From Allobosea sp. BK604 (lineage in GTDB: Bacteria > Pseudomonadota > Alphaproteobacteria > Rhizobiales > Beijerinckiaceae): DNA of 64,000 nt. This document shows positions 24,727-35,013 of this stretch, piece by piece (position 1 is the stretch's first letter; each line of letters opens with the position of its first letter). The position numbers were made by a program, and so were the translations under genes. The stretch spans positions 124,001 to 188,000 of the forward strand of contig NZ_SLZF01000002.1 in assembly GCF_004341515.1 (NCBI RefSeq). Reading direction: 5' to 3'. The notes under the pieces were generated by a model. The model was not told the DNA's origin and searched no databases. It was given only the letters and a program-made list of their open reading frames with translations.

Positions 24727-26928
24727 TCAATGCGCCAGCTTGCCTAAGGCGAAGAAGGCGGTCTCGCCGGAGGAATCGTCGACGCCGTCATTATCGGTGA
24801 CGACGAAGAGGTTGCCGTCCTTGTCGACAGCCATGCCCTCGACCTTGTCGAGACCGTAGCCGCCGAGCTTCATCAGGTCCGGCGTCAGGTCGCGCAGCAG
24901 CTTCTTCTCGACGGTCGGGATCGTCGAGGAGCCGAACGGCGCCGGCGTCAGGCCCTTGACCGAGAAGGTCGCGAGCGTCTTCACCGCCTTGGCGCCGAAG
25001 AGGTTGTCGCGCTCGATCACGGCGAAGCGGTCGTCGCCGAGATAGGTCAGCTCAGACAGGCCCATCCAGGCACCGGCCGCCGGAGCGGTCAGCGGGTAGT
25101 AGAGAACGCCCCAGCTCTTGGTCGAAGGCTTGTAGGTCAGGATCTTGACCTTGCCCTTCGGGTCGTCCTTCCACTCGCGCTGCACGGCGATCCAGACGGT
25201 CTCGTTGTCTCCGCTGCCGGTGACGGTGACGCCCTCATAGCCCTGGTTGATCGCCTGCTTGGCGAAATCCTCGGGGAGAGCGATCTCCTCCTCGACCTCG
25301 CCCTTGGCGGAGACGCGCAGCAGCAGGTTCTGCGTCGGCTTCTCCTTGGCCTCGGGAGCGCCTTCGGAGGCAAGCCAGAAGCCGCCTGCCGGGCGGGCGA
25401 CGATGCCCTCGACATCATAGCCGACCGGCTTGCCGTCCTTGGTGACGGTCAGGGCCGAGACGATCTTCGCCGGCTTCTGGGTGGCGTCGATATCGAGGAT
25501 GCGGGTCGGGCTATAGGCGCTGTCGGTGACGGTATGCAGGCGGCCGGCCGTGGTCGGGCTGGCGGCGAGACCGGAGAGCGCGCCCCAGCCGATCGGAGCG
25601 CCGTCGACGTCCACTGAGGCGATCATCGGATAATTCGCCGGCGCTTCCGAGCGCTCGTAGATCATCACCGCGGCGCGGGCACCGCCCTTGTCACCGACAT
25701 CGGCCTCGGAGGCGGTGACGAAGAGGTTGCGCTGCGGGATAGCGAGCAGGCCTTCCGGCGCAATCGCGGTCGGCAGCGCCTGGAGGAAGCGCGGCGCGCG
25801 GCCGGCACCCTCGTCCTTGAAGACGAGAACGAGCGAAGCGCGCTCGAGGCCGACGAAGAAGAGACGCTCGCCATTATAGGTGCCGACCTCGATGCCCTCC
25901 GGCTCGCTGCCCTTGGCCGCGGAGCGGCGCTCGGGATAGTGGCCGAGCTGCATGGCGGTGCGATCGACCATGTTGCCGGAATCGAACTCGACCGTGCCGT
26001 CCTTGCGGAAGATGGTGAAGCCGCGCGAGCCGCCTTTCCAGTCCCCCTCGTTGGCGGTGACGAAGCGGTCATTGTCGAGCCAGCGCACGGCGTCGGGCTC
26101 GCGCGCGACGCCCTTTATCTCCTCGGTCGGCTTGATCTGGCCGTCGCGGGTCTTGTCGATGCCCTTGAGATCGACCGAGCCGGCCGAGAAATTGGCGACC
26201 ACCTTGCCGGTCTTCGAGTCGACCACGGCGATGTGGTTGTTCTCCTGCAGCGTCACCACGATCAGGCCGTCCTGGTTCGCGTCGACGAATTCCGGCTCCG
26301 GATCGGTCGGCTCGACCGCGGTGATGCCGGTCAGGTCGACGACCTGGCGCGAGGCGCAGTCGGCACCGCCATCCTTGATCGAGACCAGCGTCAGGTTGCC
26401 GGCCGGGAGCTGCGGCAGGTCCCCCTTGTTCAACTTCTCGTCGCGCTCGTTCTCGATGACGATGGCGAGCTTGCCCTTGTCCTTGGTCAGGGTGATCGAG
26501 TCCGGCTGGCCGCCGAGCTCGCATTTGGCGGTGATCTGCTTGGTCTTGAGGTCGATCGTGGCGAGGTAGCCGGTCGGCTCCTTGAAATTGCTGCCGGAGG
26601 TGACGACGACGGCGAAAACATTGTCGCCGAGGATGGCCACCGAGGTCGGCTCGCCGCCGACCGGGACGAAGCCGGCGGGCTTCGGCGCGCTCGCCGTGGT
26701 GATGTCGACGAGGCCGATCGCCTGCTGCTCGGCATCGGTATAGGCGAGCATGGTGCCGGCCTCGTTGGCGGCGATGATCTCGGAGACGGTCTTCTTCGAG
26801 GCGTCACGGTCGGCCGGGAGGTTGAGCGGCACGGAGAAGGTGGCGACGCGATTGAACATCGGCTCGGCGAGCGCGGTGCCGCCGAGCAGAATTGAAGCGA
26901 GAGCAGCGAGAATCAAGGGCTTGCGCAT
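24727..26928 (-). CDS. Exported esterase-like phytase-family protein
   Basis: A 733-residue protein with a signal peptide (MRKPLILAALASILLGGTAL, cleavage after ALA). The N-terminal half is a repeated blade-like fold (VAILGDNVFAVVV, LATIDLKTKQITAKCELGG, AVVDSKTGKVVANFSAG), the C-terminal half matches the esterase-like activity of phytase domain (PVGYDVEGIVARPAGGFW then ASEGAPE, GYEGVTVTGSGDNETVW, GYGLDKVEGMAVDKDGNLFV with VTDNDGVDDSSGE). The start at 26928 is the signal-peptide methionine; longer readings lack support. A good Pho box lies 56 bases before it, so a role in phosphate scavenging in the periplasm is inferred. Activity on phytate itself is not established for the family. Confidence 0.85.
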   Translation of the reverse strand: MRKPLILAALASILLGGTALAEPMFNRVATFSVPLNLPADRDASKKTVSEIIAANEAGTMLAYTDAEQQAIGLVDITTASAPKPAGFVPVGGEPTSVAILGDNVFAVVVTSGSNFKEPTGYLATIDLKTKQITAKCELGGQPDSITLTKDKGKLAIVIENERDEKLNKGDLPQLPAGNLTLVSIKDGGADCASRQVVDLTGITAVEPTDPEPEFVDANQDGLIVVTLQENNHIAVVDSKTGKVVANFSAGSVDLKGIDKTRDGQIKPTEEIKGVAREPDAVRWLDNDRFVTANEGDWKGGSRGFTIFRKDGTVEFDSGNMVDRTAMQLGHYPERRSAAKGSEPEGIEVGTYNGERLFFVGLERASLVLVFKDEGAGRAPRFLQALPTAIAPEGLLAIPQRNLFVTASEADVGDKGGARAAVMIYERSEAPANYPMIASVDVDGAPIGWGALSGLAASPTTAGRLHTVTDSAYSPTRILDIDATQKPAKIVSALTVTKDGKPVGYDVEGIVARPAGGFWLASEGAPEAKEKPTQNLLLRVSAKGEVEEEIALPEDFAKQAINQGYEGVTVTGSGDNETVWIAVQREWKDDPKGKVKILTYKPSTKSWGVLYYPLTAPAAGAWMGLSELTYLGDDRFAVIERDNLFGAKAVKTLATFSVKGLTPAPFGSSTIPTVEKKLLRDLTPDLMKLGGYGLDKVEGMAVDKDGNLFVVTDNDGVDDSSGETAFFALGKLAH

Positions 26929-26983
26929 GGGTCGATCCTGTCCGGCTGGAGCATGAAACTGGCAGGCATCGGCTAGTGAGCGG

Positions 26984-27003
26984 TGACGACAGTTTCGTGA
27001 CAG
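26984..27003 (-). promoter_or_regulatory. Pho box upstream of the phytase-like gene
   Basis: On the minus strand CTGTCAC-GAAA-CTGTCGT-CA: two 7-base half sites with an 11-base period, matching the PhoB consensus CTGTCAT-N4-CTGTCAT at 12 of 14 half-site bases. It is placed 56 bases before the start codon, a normal activator position, and supports phosphate-starvation control. Confidence 0.7.
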
Positions 27004-27072
27004 TTTGCCGGCTGAAGCGATGTAAAGAGCCGGCCATTCCGAAAGGAACGGCACGGCCCTGCCGGTCCGGGC

Positions 27073-27492
27073 TCAGAGGGCGGCACGCGCCGCGCCGCCG
27101 ACCGGGAGAGAGCGCTTCAGCCCGATCACCTCAAGCTCGGTGATCGCCGCCACGGCCGCAGCCTGGGCCAGGACGAAGGCGATGCCAAGCCCGGTCGGCG
27201 CGAACCAGCCGGCGACCAGAATCAGGATGCTGTCCGCGACCCAGAGGATATTGACGCCGATCACCGCGTAGACGGCAAGGCGCGACAAGGCCTCGCGGCC
27301 GGCGAAGACGGCGAGCAGCGCCGCGCAGGGCAAGAGCACGAGCCCGGCGCCCATCAGGAAGGAGGCGGGGAAGCCGAGCAGGCCGGAGAGCGGACCGGCC
27401 CCGAGAGCGAGCAGGAGCCCCGTCGTCGCGCAGGCGGCGGCATCGAGGGCGAGGGCGTTGCGCAGGAAACGCGAGGAGCGGATCGACGACAT
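27073..27492 (-). CDS. Small membrane protein of unknown function
   Basis: A 139-residue protein with four predicted membrane segments (about residues 13-35, 41-64, 70-93 and 100-120) and little else; the loops are short. AAGGAG lies 7 bases before the ATG. It diverges from the XRE-type regulator gene, which may control it. No family recognised beyond a generic four-helix membrane topology. Confidence 0.7.
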   Translation of the reverse strand: MSSIRSSRFLRNALALDAAACATTGLLLALGAGPLSGLLGFPASFLMGAGLVLLPCAALLAVFAGREALSRLAVYAVIGVNILWVADSILILVAGWFAPTGLGIAFVLAQAAAVAAITELEVIGLKRSLPVGGAARAAL

Positions 27493-27634
27493 GACTGGTC
27501 TCCTTGGCTGTGCCCGAGACCGCCATCCGGTCCCGGGCCGTTGCTGATGGGGTCATGCTGACGAAGACGAGGCGGCCGGTCGATTAAGCGGGAGGTAATT
27601 GGACAGCGGCGCACGACCGACTAGGTTTGCCGGC

Positions 27635-28447
27635 ATGAACGAGCATTACAGACCCACCGTCGGCCATCTCATCCGCGATTGGCGCCAGCTGCGCCGGCTG
27701 AGCCAGCTCGATCTCGCCCTCGAGGCCGAGATCTCGCAGAAGCATCTCTCATTCATCGAGAGCGGCCGCTCGCAACCAAGCCGCGACATGGTCCTGCACC
27801 TCGCCGAGAATCTCGGCGTGCCGCTGCGCGAGCGCAATGCGCTCCTGCTCGCCGCCGGCTATGCGCCTGTTTATCTCGAGCGCTCGCTGGAAGACCCTGG
27901 CCTTCAGGCCGCGAAGACGGCGATCGATCTCGTGCTCAGGGGTCACGAGCCCTATCCGGCCATCGCGGTCGACCGGCACTGGACCTTGCTCGCCGCCAAC
28001 GCCGCCGTGGCGCCGCTGATGGGGCTGGCAGCCGAGGCCGAGTTGCTGCGGCCGCCGGTCAACGTGCTCCGGCTGAGCCTGGCGCCTGGCGGGCTTGCGC
28101 CCTTCATCGCCAATCTCGGCGAGTGGCGCTCGCATCTGCTCGCACGGCTGCGCCAGCAGATCAGGGCGACGGCCGATCCGGTGCTGGCCGATCTGCTCGC
28201 GGAGCTGCTGACCTATCCGGCCCCGGTTCTGCCGACAAGGAAGGGGCACGCGGCCGAGATCGAGCCGGAGGCGGCGATCGTGGTGCCGATGCAGCTCAGG
28301 CTCGGCGACCGCATCCTCTCGCTGATCTCGACCACGACCGTGTTCGGCACGCCTGTCGACATCACCCTGTCGGAGCTGGCGCTCGAGACGTTCTTTCCCG
28401 CCGACGCGCAAACGGCGGACGCGTTGCGGGCGATGGCGTCCGGGTAA
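27635..28447 (+). CDS. XRE-family regulator with MmyB-like ligand-binding domain
   Basis: A 270-residue regulator. Residues 8-65 form a Cro/C1 helix-turn-helix (LIRDWRQLRRLSQLDLALEA then EISQKHLSFIESGRSQPSRD). Residues about 85-265 match the MmyB-type PAS-like domain (YPAIAVDRHWTLLAANAAVA near 107-126), which in related proteins binds fatty acids. The start at 27635 (MNEHYRPTVGHLIRDWR) gives the usual short lead; 27599 is an alternative. It is divergent from the small membrane protein, the likely target. Confidence 0.88.
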   Translation: MNEHYRPTVGHLIRDWRQLRRLSQLDLALEAEISQKHLSFIESGRSQPSRDMVLHLAENLGVPLRERNALLLAAGYAPVYLERSLEDPGLQAAKTAIDLVLRGHEPYPAIAVDRHWTLLAANAAVAPLMGLAAEAELLRPPVNVLRLSLAPGGLAPFIANLGEWRSHLLARLRQQIRATADPVLADLLAELLTYPAPVLPTRKGHAAEIEPEAAIVVPMQLRLGDRILSLISTTTVFGTPVDITLSELALETFFPADAQTADALRAMASG

Positions 28448-28488
28448 CGGATGGCGTCCATGTAACGCTCGCAGGCATGGCCGCCCTC

Positions 28489-28556
28489 GTGGCGAGCATC
28501 CAGGTCTTCACCCCCTCGACCAGCTCAAGACGTGGATGCCAAGACAAGCCCGATTG
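28489..28556. repeat. Intergenic repeat, family C copy 2
   Basis: Starts GTGGCGAGCATCCAGGTCTT and ends AAGACGTGGATGCC then AAGACAAGCCCGATT. It shares both ends and the inverted GTCTT/AAGAC pair with the copies at 10512 and 43527, but is more degenerate. Confidence 0.55.
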
Positions 28557-28633
28557 GGGAACCTTCTCCCGATTGGTCCGTTTCTTCCTCATAGCCGCCA
28601 TGGCGGCACGAGTTCAGAACGAGGAAACGACCA

Positions 28634-28825
28634 ATGGGCAGCACTGCCGATAAGATCAAGGGCATGGCCAACGAGGCCGCCGGCAACGTCAAGCAGGGCG
28701 TCGGCAAGGCGCTCAACAAACCCGACCTGCAAGCCGAAGGCTTTGCGCAGGAGCGCAAGGGCGAGGCCCAACAGGCCGTCGGCAAGACCAAGGACGCGGT
28801 GAAGAAAGTGATCGACAAGGCCTGA
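28634..28825 (+). CDS. CsbD-family stress protein
   Basis: A 63-residue Lys/Ala/Gln-rich protein (MGSTADKIKGMANEAAGNVK, then QGVGKALNKPDLQAEGFAQE). The pattern GxANEAxGxxKQxVGKxxxxPxLxAEG is that of CsbD-like proteins, highly expressed under general stress in other bacteria; their biochemical role is unknown. It is followed by a strong terminator, so it is a single-gene unit. Confidence 0.9.
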   Translation: MGSTADKIKGMANEAAGNVKQGVGKALNKPDLQAEGFAQERKGEAQQAVGKTKDAVKKVIDKA

Positions 28826-28848
28826 CGGAAGTCGGCGACCTGCGATCG

Positions 28849-28889
28849 AAAAAGGGCGGGTGACCTCTGGGGTCACCCGCCCTTTTCTT
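28849..28889. terminator. Strong bidirectional terminator after csbD-like gene
   Basis: A perfect 16-bp stem, AAAAGGGCGGGTGACC with GGTCACCCGCCCTTTT, around a five-base loop. A-tract on the left and T-tract on the right allow it to work on both strands. It ends the csbD-like transcript 24 bases after its stop. Confidence 0.9.
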
Positions 28890-28902
28890 ATGGAAGTCCC
28901 GC

Positions 28903-28992
28903 CGTCGTTGCGAGGAGCGCAGCGACAAAGCAATCCAGGAGGACGTAGAGGGCCGCCGCTCGTGGATAGCATCGCTATGCTGGCAAGGACGA
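28903..28992. repeat. Intergenic palindromic repeat, family A copy 3
   Basis: Left arm CGTCGTTGCGAGGAGCGCAG and AAAGCAATCCAGG are intact; the right arm is decayed (GTGGATAGCATCGCTATGCT, GGCAAGGACG). It lies just before the dnaJ stop codon, between convergent units. Confidence 0.65.
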
Positions 28993-28993
28993 T

Positions 28994-30133
28994 TCAGGCT
29001 GCCCCGCCGCTGATGCCACCAAGAAAATCCTTGACCCGGCCGAAGAAGCCGGCGGTTTCCGGATGGGTCGAGTGCGAGCTCTCGCGCTCGAATTCCATCA
29101 GCAATTCCCGCTGGCGCGGCGTGAGCTTCTGCGGCGTCTCGACGACGACCTCGATATAGAGATCGCCGACCTCGCGCGAGCGCAGCACGCTCATGCCCTT
29201 GCCCTTGAGGCGGAACTGCTTACCGCTCTGGGTGCCTTCGGGAACCTTCACCCGCGCCTTCTCGCCGGTCAGGGTCGGCACCTCGATCTCGCCGCCGAGC
29301 GCGGCCGAGGTCAGGCCGAGCGGGACGCGGCAGAACAGGTCGGCGCCGTCGCGCTGGAAGATCGCGTGCGGCTTGATCGAGAGGAAGATGTAGAGGTCAC
29401 CCGCCGGCCCGCCGCGAAGCCCGGCCTCGCCCTCGCCGGCAAGGCGGATGCGGGTCCCGTCCTCGACGCCCGCGGGGATGTTGACCGAGAGCGTGCGCTC
29501 ACGGGTGACACGGCCGGAGCCCGAGCAGTTCTTGCAGGGATCGTCGATGACCTCGCCGCGGCCGCCGCAGGTCGGGCAGGTGCGCTCGACCGAGAAGAAG
29601 CCCTGGTTGGCGCGGACGCGGCCATGGCCGCCGCAGGTCGGGCATTGGCGCGAGCTTGAGCCCGGCTTGGCGCCGGTGCCGGTGCAGACCTCGCAGGCGA
29701 TCGAGGTCGGCACACGGATCGAGGCGGTCTTGCCCGCGAAAGCCTCTTCCAGCCCGATCTCGAGATTATAGCGCAGATCGGCGCCGCGCTCGCGGCCATT
29801 TGCGCCGCGCGGCCCGCCACGACCGCCGCGCGCGTCGCCGAAAAAAGAATCGAAGATATCCGACATGAAGTCGGAGAAGTCGGCGCCGTTGCCCGGCCCG
29901 CCGCCATTCTCGAAGGCGGCGTGGCCGTAGCGGTCATAGGCCGCGCGCTTCTGCCCATCGGACAGGATCTGGTAGGCCTCGTTGATTTCCTTGAACTTGA
30001 TCTCGGCAGCCGTGTCGCCCGGGTTCTTGTCCGGGTGATGCTGCATGGCGAGCTTACGGAAGGTCGATTTGAGCTCGACTTCCGTCACTGTCCGGGAAAC
30101 CCCGAGGATCTCGTAATAGTCGCGTTTGGACAT
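28994..30133 (-). CDS. dnaJ: Chaperone DnaJ (Hsp40)
   Basis: A 379-residue class I Hsp40. The J-domain (residues 1-70) has the HPD triad in [11 protein letters not shown], followed by a Gly/Phe-rich linker with [13 protein letters not shown]. Four CxxCxGxG zinc motifs are present ([32 protein letters not shown], about residues 144-215), then the two substrate-binding beta domains ([20 protein letters not shown]). It stimulates DnaK ATPase and hands over unfolded clients. It is downstream of dnaK with a 152-base gap full of small hairpins. Confidence 0.97.
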   Translation of the reverse strand: MSKRDYYEILGVSRTVTEVELKSTFRKLAMQHHPDKNPGDTAAEIKFKEINEAYQILSDGQKRAAYDRYGHAAFENGGGPGNGADFSDFMSDIFDSFFGDARGGRGGPRGANGRERGADLRYNLEIGLEEAFAGKTASIRVPTSIACEVCTGTGAKPGSSSRQCPTCGGHGRVRANQGFFSVERTCPTCGGRGEVIDDPCKNCSGSGRVTRERTLSVNIPAGVEDGTRIRLAGEGEAGLRGGPAGDLYIFLSIKPHAIFQRDGADLFCRVPLGLTSAALGGEIEVPTLTGEKARVKVPEGTQSGKQFRLKGKGMSVLRSREVGDLYIEVVVETPQKLTPRQRELLMEFERESSHSTHPETAGFFGRVKDFLGGISGGAA

Positions 30134-30165
30134 GAATCCGCGGCCCCTCCGCTCCCTTCCGAATC

Positions 30166-30258
30166 ATGGCCGGGATCGACCCGGCCATGGCGGCATGAGA
30201 ACGTCCTGTCATTCAAGAGGCCATCCCCGAAGGCAATGGCCGGGTCGAACCCGGCCAC
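30166..30258. repeat. Two hairpins between dnaK and dnaJ (family D)
   Basis: ATGGCCGGGATCGACCCGGC (with CAT) at 30166-30188 and ATGGCCGGGTCGAACCCGGC (with CAC) at 30236-30258 are near-identical palindromes 70 bases apart. They lie in the dnaK-dnaJ gap and could process or stabilise the transcript, making DnaK more abundant than DnaJ. Confidence 0.6.
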
Positions 30259-30285
30259 GGTATCGCAGGGAGGGCCGAACGCCGA

Positions 30286-32214
<1,929 letters not shown>

Positions 32215-32362
32215 GGATGGGATCCCTTTCGATTGAGCAGATCGCCGACCTGCGACGCAAGCGCCGCCGGCCGGCCCATGGACCGGCCCGCCCCCACCTC
32301 ACGCGGCGAACGATACCGGCATTCCACGATTCGCGGCCACAAGGACCGCCTCTTGGCGGCGT

Positions 32363-32392
32363 ATATAGTGAGGGTGTTCCTCCCCTTGCAAG
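32363..32392 (-). promoter_or_regulatory. Heat-shock (RpoH-type) promoter of dnaK
   Basis: On the minus strand CTTGCA (32387-32392), an 18-base spacer, then CTATAT (32363-32368). This fits the alphaproteobacterial sigma-32 pattern CTTGNN-N17/18-CYTATNT. Transcription would start near 32356, giving a leader of about 140 bases before dnaK. Confidence 0.6.
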
Positions 32393-32679
32393 ACACGGAG
32401 CCGGATTAAGAATCGGCGATAGCGGGGATAATCGCGGTCGTGGTTACGAGCATCGTCCGAATCCACACCCGCCGGATCGATTTCGGATGAAACCGATCGG
32501 CAGGAAGCGCATAGTGAGCCCCTGACGTATCGGCAAGTCTCGCCGATGTGCCCGCTCAGGCAAAGCCTACCGGAGGCCGAAAGGCAGCATCATTCACGCA
32601 AGGTGTTGCGCGGCTGCTCTTGCGCGCGGCGGCATGGCACTTCATGCAGAAGATCACGTTCCCAGTCGCATGGCGGACA
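32393..32679. other. Divergent region between dnaK promoter and exported protein gene
   Basis: The gap between dnaK and the next start is 465 bases. Besides the dnaK leader and promoter, the right half contains only small inverted repeats such as CGGCAAGTCTCGCCG near 32530. An open frame to an ATG at 32548 is continuous with the downstream gene but has no signal-peptide-like start. No RNA gene recognised. Confidence 0.5.
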
Positions 32680-33573
32680 ATGCTGACGAATTCACGCCGC
32701 ATAACCTGCAAGACCTTTGCGATGCTGGCCTTTGCCGGCCTGGCCGGTGTTGCGCAGGCACAGCCGCTGCAACTGCCCGGCGCGCAGCCGTTCAATCCGG
32801 CCGGCAGCCAGCAGGCCGCGCCGCCATCCGCCACTCCCAGCGGACCGCCGAAGCCGCGCACGCCCTCAATGCCGCCGATCAAGCTGCCGACCGAGGACTC
32901 GATCGCCGGCCGCCCGCTTCGGCATAATGGCGCGCTCGGCCAGGCGAGCCTCGAGAAGCTCGGGACCGGCTATGGCCTGAAATTCAGCGCCGACGGCTAC
33001 CAGTCCGACAACCTGACCGAGCCTTGCGTGGTCAATTTCGGGGATGCGCCGATCCCGGTGACGCCGCATGGCAAGCCAGCCGGCGTGCCGCGCTACCAGC
33101 TCGAAGCCCCGGCCTGCCCGATCGTGTTCGACGTGCTCGACGGCGCCTTCCTCGTGGTCGAGCCGACCGAGCCCTGCGTGATCACGGCCGCGGCCTGCCG
33201 GATCGACCCGCGCGGCCTGTGGGGGCCGGATGCGCGCACCCTGAGCAGCCGCACCAAGGAAATCGAGGCCGATCGGGGCAAGGCGGAACGTGCCGTGCTC
33301 GAGGGCTACAAGGCGCTGACCGCCAAATCCGACGCCGTCGACCAGCGCTCGATCGCGCGCGAGCAGGCCGGCTTCTCGTCGGAGCGCGAGCGGATCTGCC
33401 GGGATTTCCAGCGCGAGGGGCAGATCGGCTTCTGCGCGGCGCGCCTCACAGAGGCGAAGGCCGCCTCGATCCGCGCCCGGCTCGGCCTGCCCGAGCCGAA
33501 GCCGGAGCGGCCGCGCCCGCCGCGTCCGGCGGTGGCCCGTCCGGCTGCGCCGGCGCCGGTGCCGACGCAATAG
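32680..33573 (+). CDS. Exported hypothetical protein with extensin-like features
   Basis: A 297-residue protein. Start at 32680 gives a signal peptide (MLTNSRRITCKTFAMLAFAG to AQAQ). A proline-rich stretch (about 30-75) leads to a folded region with paired cysteines: EPCVVNFGDAPI, APACPIVFDVLDG, EPCVITAAACRIDPRG and, further on, ERICRDF and IGFCAARL. The C-terminal 40 residues are again Pro/Arg-rich. No family is recognised with confidence. It is convergent with thiE, four bases apart. Confidence 0.7.
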   Translation: MLTNSRRITCKTFAMLAFAGLAGVAQAQPLQLPGAQPFNPAGSQQAAPPSATPSGPPKPRTPSMPPIKLPTEDSIAGRPLRHNGALGQASLEKLGTGYGLKFSADGYQSDNLTEPCVVNFGDAPIPVTPHGKPAGVPRYQLEAPACPIVFDVLDGAFLVVEPTEPCVITAAACRIDPRGLWGPDARTLSSRTKEIEADRGKAERAVLEGYKALTAKSDAVDQRSIAREQAGFSSERERICRDFQREGQIGFCAARLTEAKAASIRARLGLPEPKPERPRPPRPAVARPAAPAPVPTQ

Positions 33574-33576
33574 GTC

Positions 33577-34245
33577 TCAGGCCGGGCGAGCCCGGTCAGA
33601 AGCAAGCGCCGCGTCGACGATCGCACGCAATTCCCGGGCTGCCGCCCTGGTATCCGTGCCCGCAAACAGCGCACCTATCACCGCGACGCCATCGGCTCCG
33701 GCCGCGATCACCGAGGCGGCGTTGGTCGCGTTGATGCCGGCGATGGCGCCGATCGGGATCGGCCCGAGCACCCGGGCCGCCTCGCGGCGCAGGCTCGCCA
33801 GGCCGTCGAGCCCGACCGGCGCGTCGGGGTTATCCTTGTGCACCGTGCCGAAAACGCCGCCGATGCAGGCGTAGTCGATCGGAGCCGACGCCAGATAGGG
33901 CAGTTCGCCGGCCTTCTTCAGAGTCGCGCCGATGATCGCGTCCGGACCGAGCAGGCGGCGGGCGTCGGCCAGCTCCATGTCGTCGGCGCCAAGATGGACG
34001 CCTTCGGCGCCCGAGGCGAGCGCGACATCGACGCGGTCATTGATCAGGAGCGGAACATTGCTGCCGGCGAGCGCGGCGTGAATGGCCTTGGCCTCGCGCA
34101 CCATCTCGCGCGTCGATTGCTCCTTGGCGCGAAGCTGGATCAGCGTCGCACCGCCATCGGCGGCGGCACGCGCCAGCTCGGCGAGCGAGCGGCCGGCGCC
34201 GATCTGAGGATCGACCAGGCCATAAACACGGACGTCGACTTTCAC
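33577..34245 (-). CDS. thiE: Thiamine phosphate synthase
   Basis: A 222-residue TIM-barrel enzyme joining HMP-pyrophosphate and the thiazole phosphate. Motifs: LIQLRAKEQSTREM (about residues 35-48), VPLLINDRVDVALASGAEGV with HLGADD (about 63-88), IGATLKKAGEL in place of the more usual IGxSxHS, and IPIGAIAGINATNAASVIAA near the end. It overlaps thiM by four bases and is the last gene of the TPP-riboswitch operon. The changed IGATLKK segment suggests the divergent alphaproteobacterial ThiE subgroup. Confidence 0.88.
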   Translation of the reverse strand: MKVDVRVYGLVDPQIGAGRSLAELARAAADGGATLIQLRAKEQSTREMVREAKAIHAALAGSNVPLLINDRVDVALASGAEGVHLGADDMELADARRLLGPDAIIGATLKKAGELPYLASAPIDYACIGGVFGTVHKDNPDAPVGLDGLASLRREAARVLGPIPIGAIAGINATNAASVIAAGADGVAVIGALFAGTDTRAAARELRAIVDAALASDRARPA

Positions 34246-35000
34246 GCATTCTCTCCCATATGCCGGCGCAGCAGCGCCTCGTCGATGCCGGCGAGCGCGT
34301 CGATCAAGTTGACGGCGAAGCTGCCCGGGCCGGCCGATTTCGCGGCAGCGATCTCGCCAGCGATGCCATAGGCGGTCAGCGCCGCACCGGCGGCAATGAC
34401 CGGATCGGGCTCGACCGCGCAGCAGGCCGCGACCAGCGCGCTGGAGGCGCAGCCGAGGCCCGTGACTCTGGTCATCAGCGGATGGCCGTAAGGAATCGCC
34501 AGCGACCCGCTCGCGCCCTCGATCCCGTCGATCCTGCCGGTGGTGACACGGGTGACGCGCCCCGCGCCATCGAGCTCGGCCGCGAGCGCCTGCATCTCGG
34601 CGGCGTTGCCCCGCACCACGACATCGGGCAGGCGCAGCACCTCACGCGCGATGTGCCGGCGCAAGGGCGAGAGCTCGACGAAGACCGGATCGAGCACCAG
34701 CGGCTTGTGGCGATCGCGCGCGACTTCCAGCAGCTTGGGGATGGCGAGCTCGCCATCGGCGCTGATCGTGCCGAGATTGATCAGGATCGCGCCGGCGCCC
34801 TGCGCCACCGCCGCGACCTCGTCGACATGAACAGCCATCGAGGGAATGGCGCCGAAGGCGAGCAGCATGTTGGCGGTGACGTTCTGCGCCACCGTGTTGG
34901 TCAGGCAGTGCACGCGCGGGCTGCGCTCGGCGACGCGCGCCAGCACGGCCGCGACCCTGGTGGCGCTGAGGCTAGCCATGCCGGACATGATCGCGCTCAT
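34242..35000 (-). CDS. thiM: Hydroxyethylthiazole kinase
   Basis: A 252-residue kinase that salvages hydroxyethylthiazole. Landmarks: VHCLTNTVAQNVTANMLLAFGAIPSMA (read in two pieces, about residues 30-56), ILINLGTIS, PLVLDPVFVELSPLR (DPV with the usual glycine-alanine replaced), VVVRGNAAEMQALA, and the catalytic-region VTGLGCASSALVAA (the usual TGTGC is TGLGC with the catalytic Cys kept). The start at 35000 is tentative; ATG codons at 34988 and 34979 are alternatives. It overlaps thiE. Confidence 0.88.
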   Translation of the reverse strand: MSAIMSGMASLSATRVAAVLARVAERSPRVHCLTNTVAQNVTANMLLAFGAIPSMAVHVDEVAAVAQGAGAILINLGTISADGELAIPKLLEVARDRHKPLVLDPVFVELSPLRRHIAREVLRLPDVVVRGNAAEMQALAAELDGAGRVTRVTTGRIDGIEGASGSLAIPYGHPLMTRVTGLGCASSALVAACCAVEPDPVIAAGAALTAYGIAGEIAAAKSAGPGSFAVNLIDALAGIDEALLRRHMGENA

Positions 35001-35013
35001 CGGAAGGGCCTCG

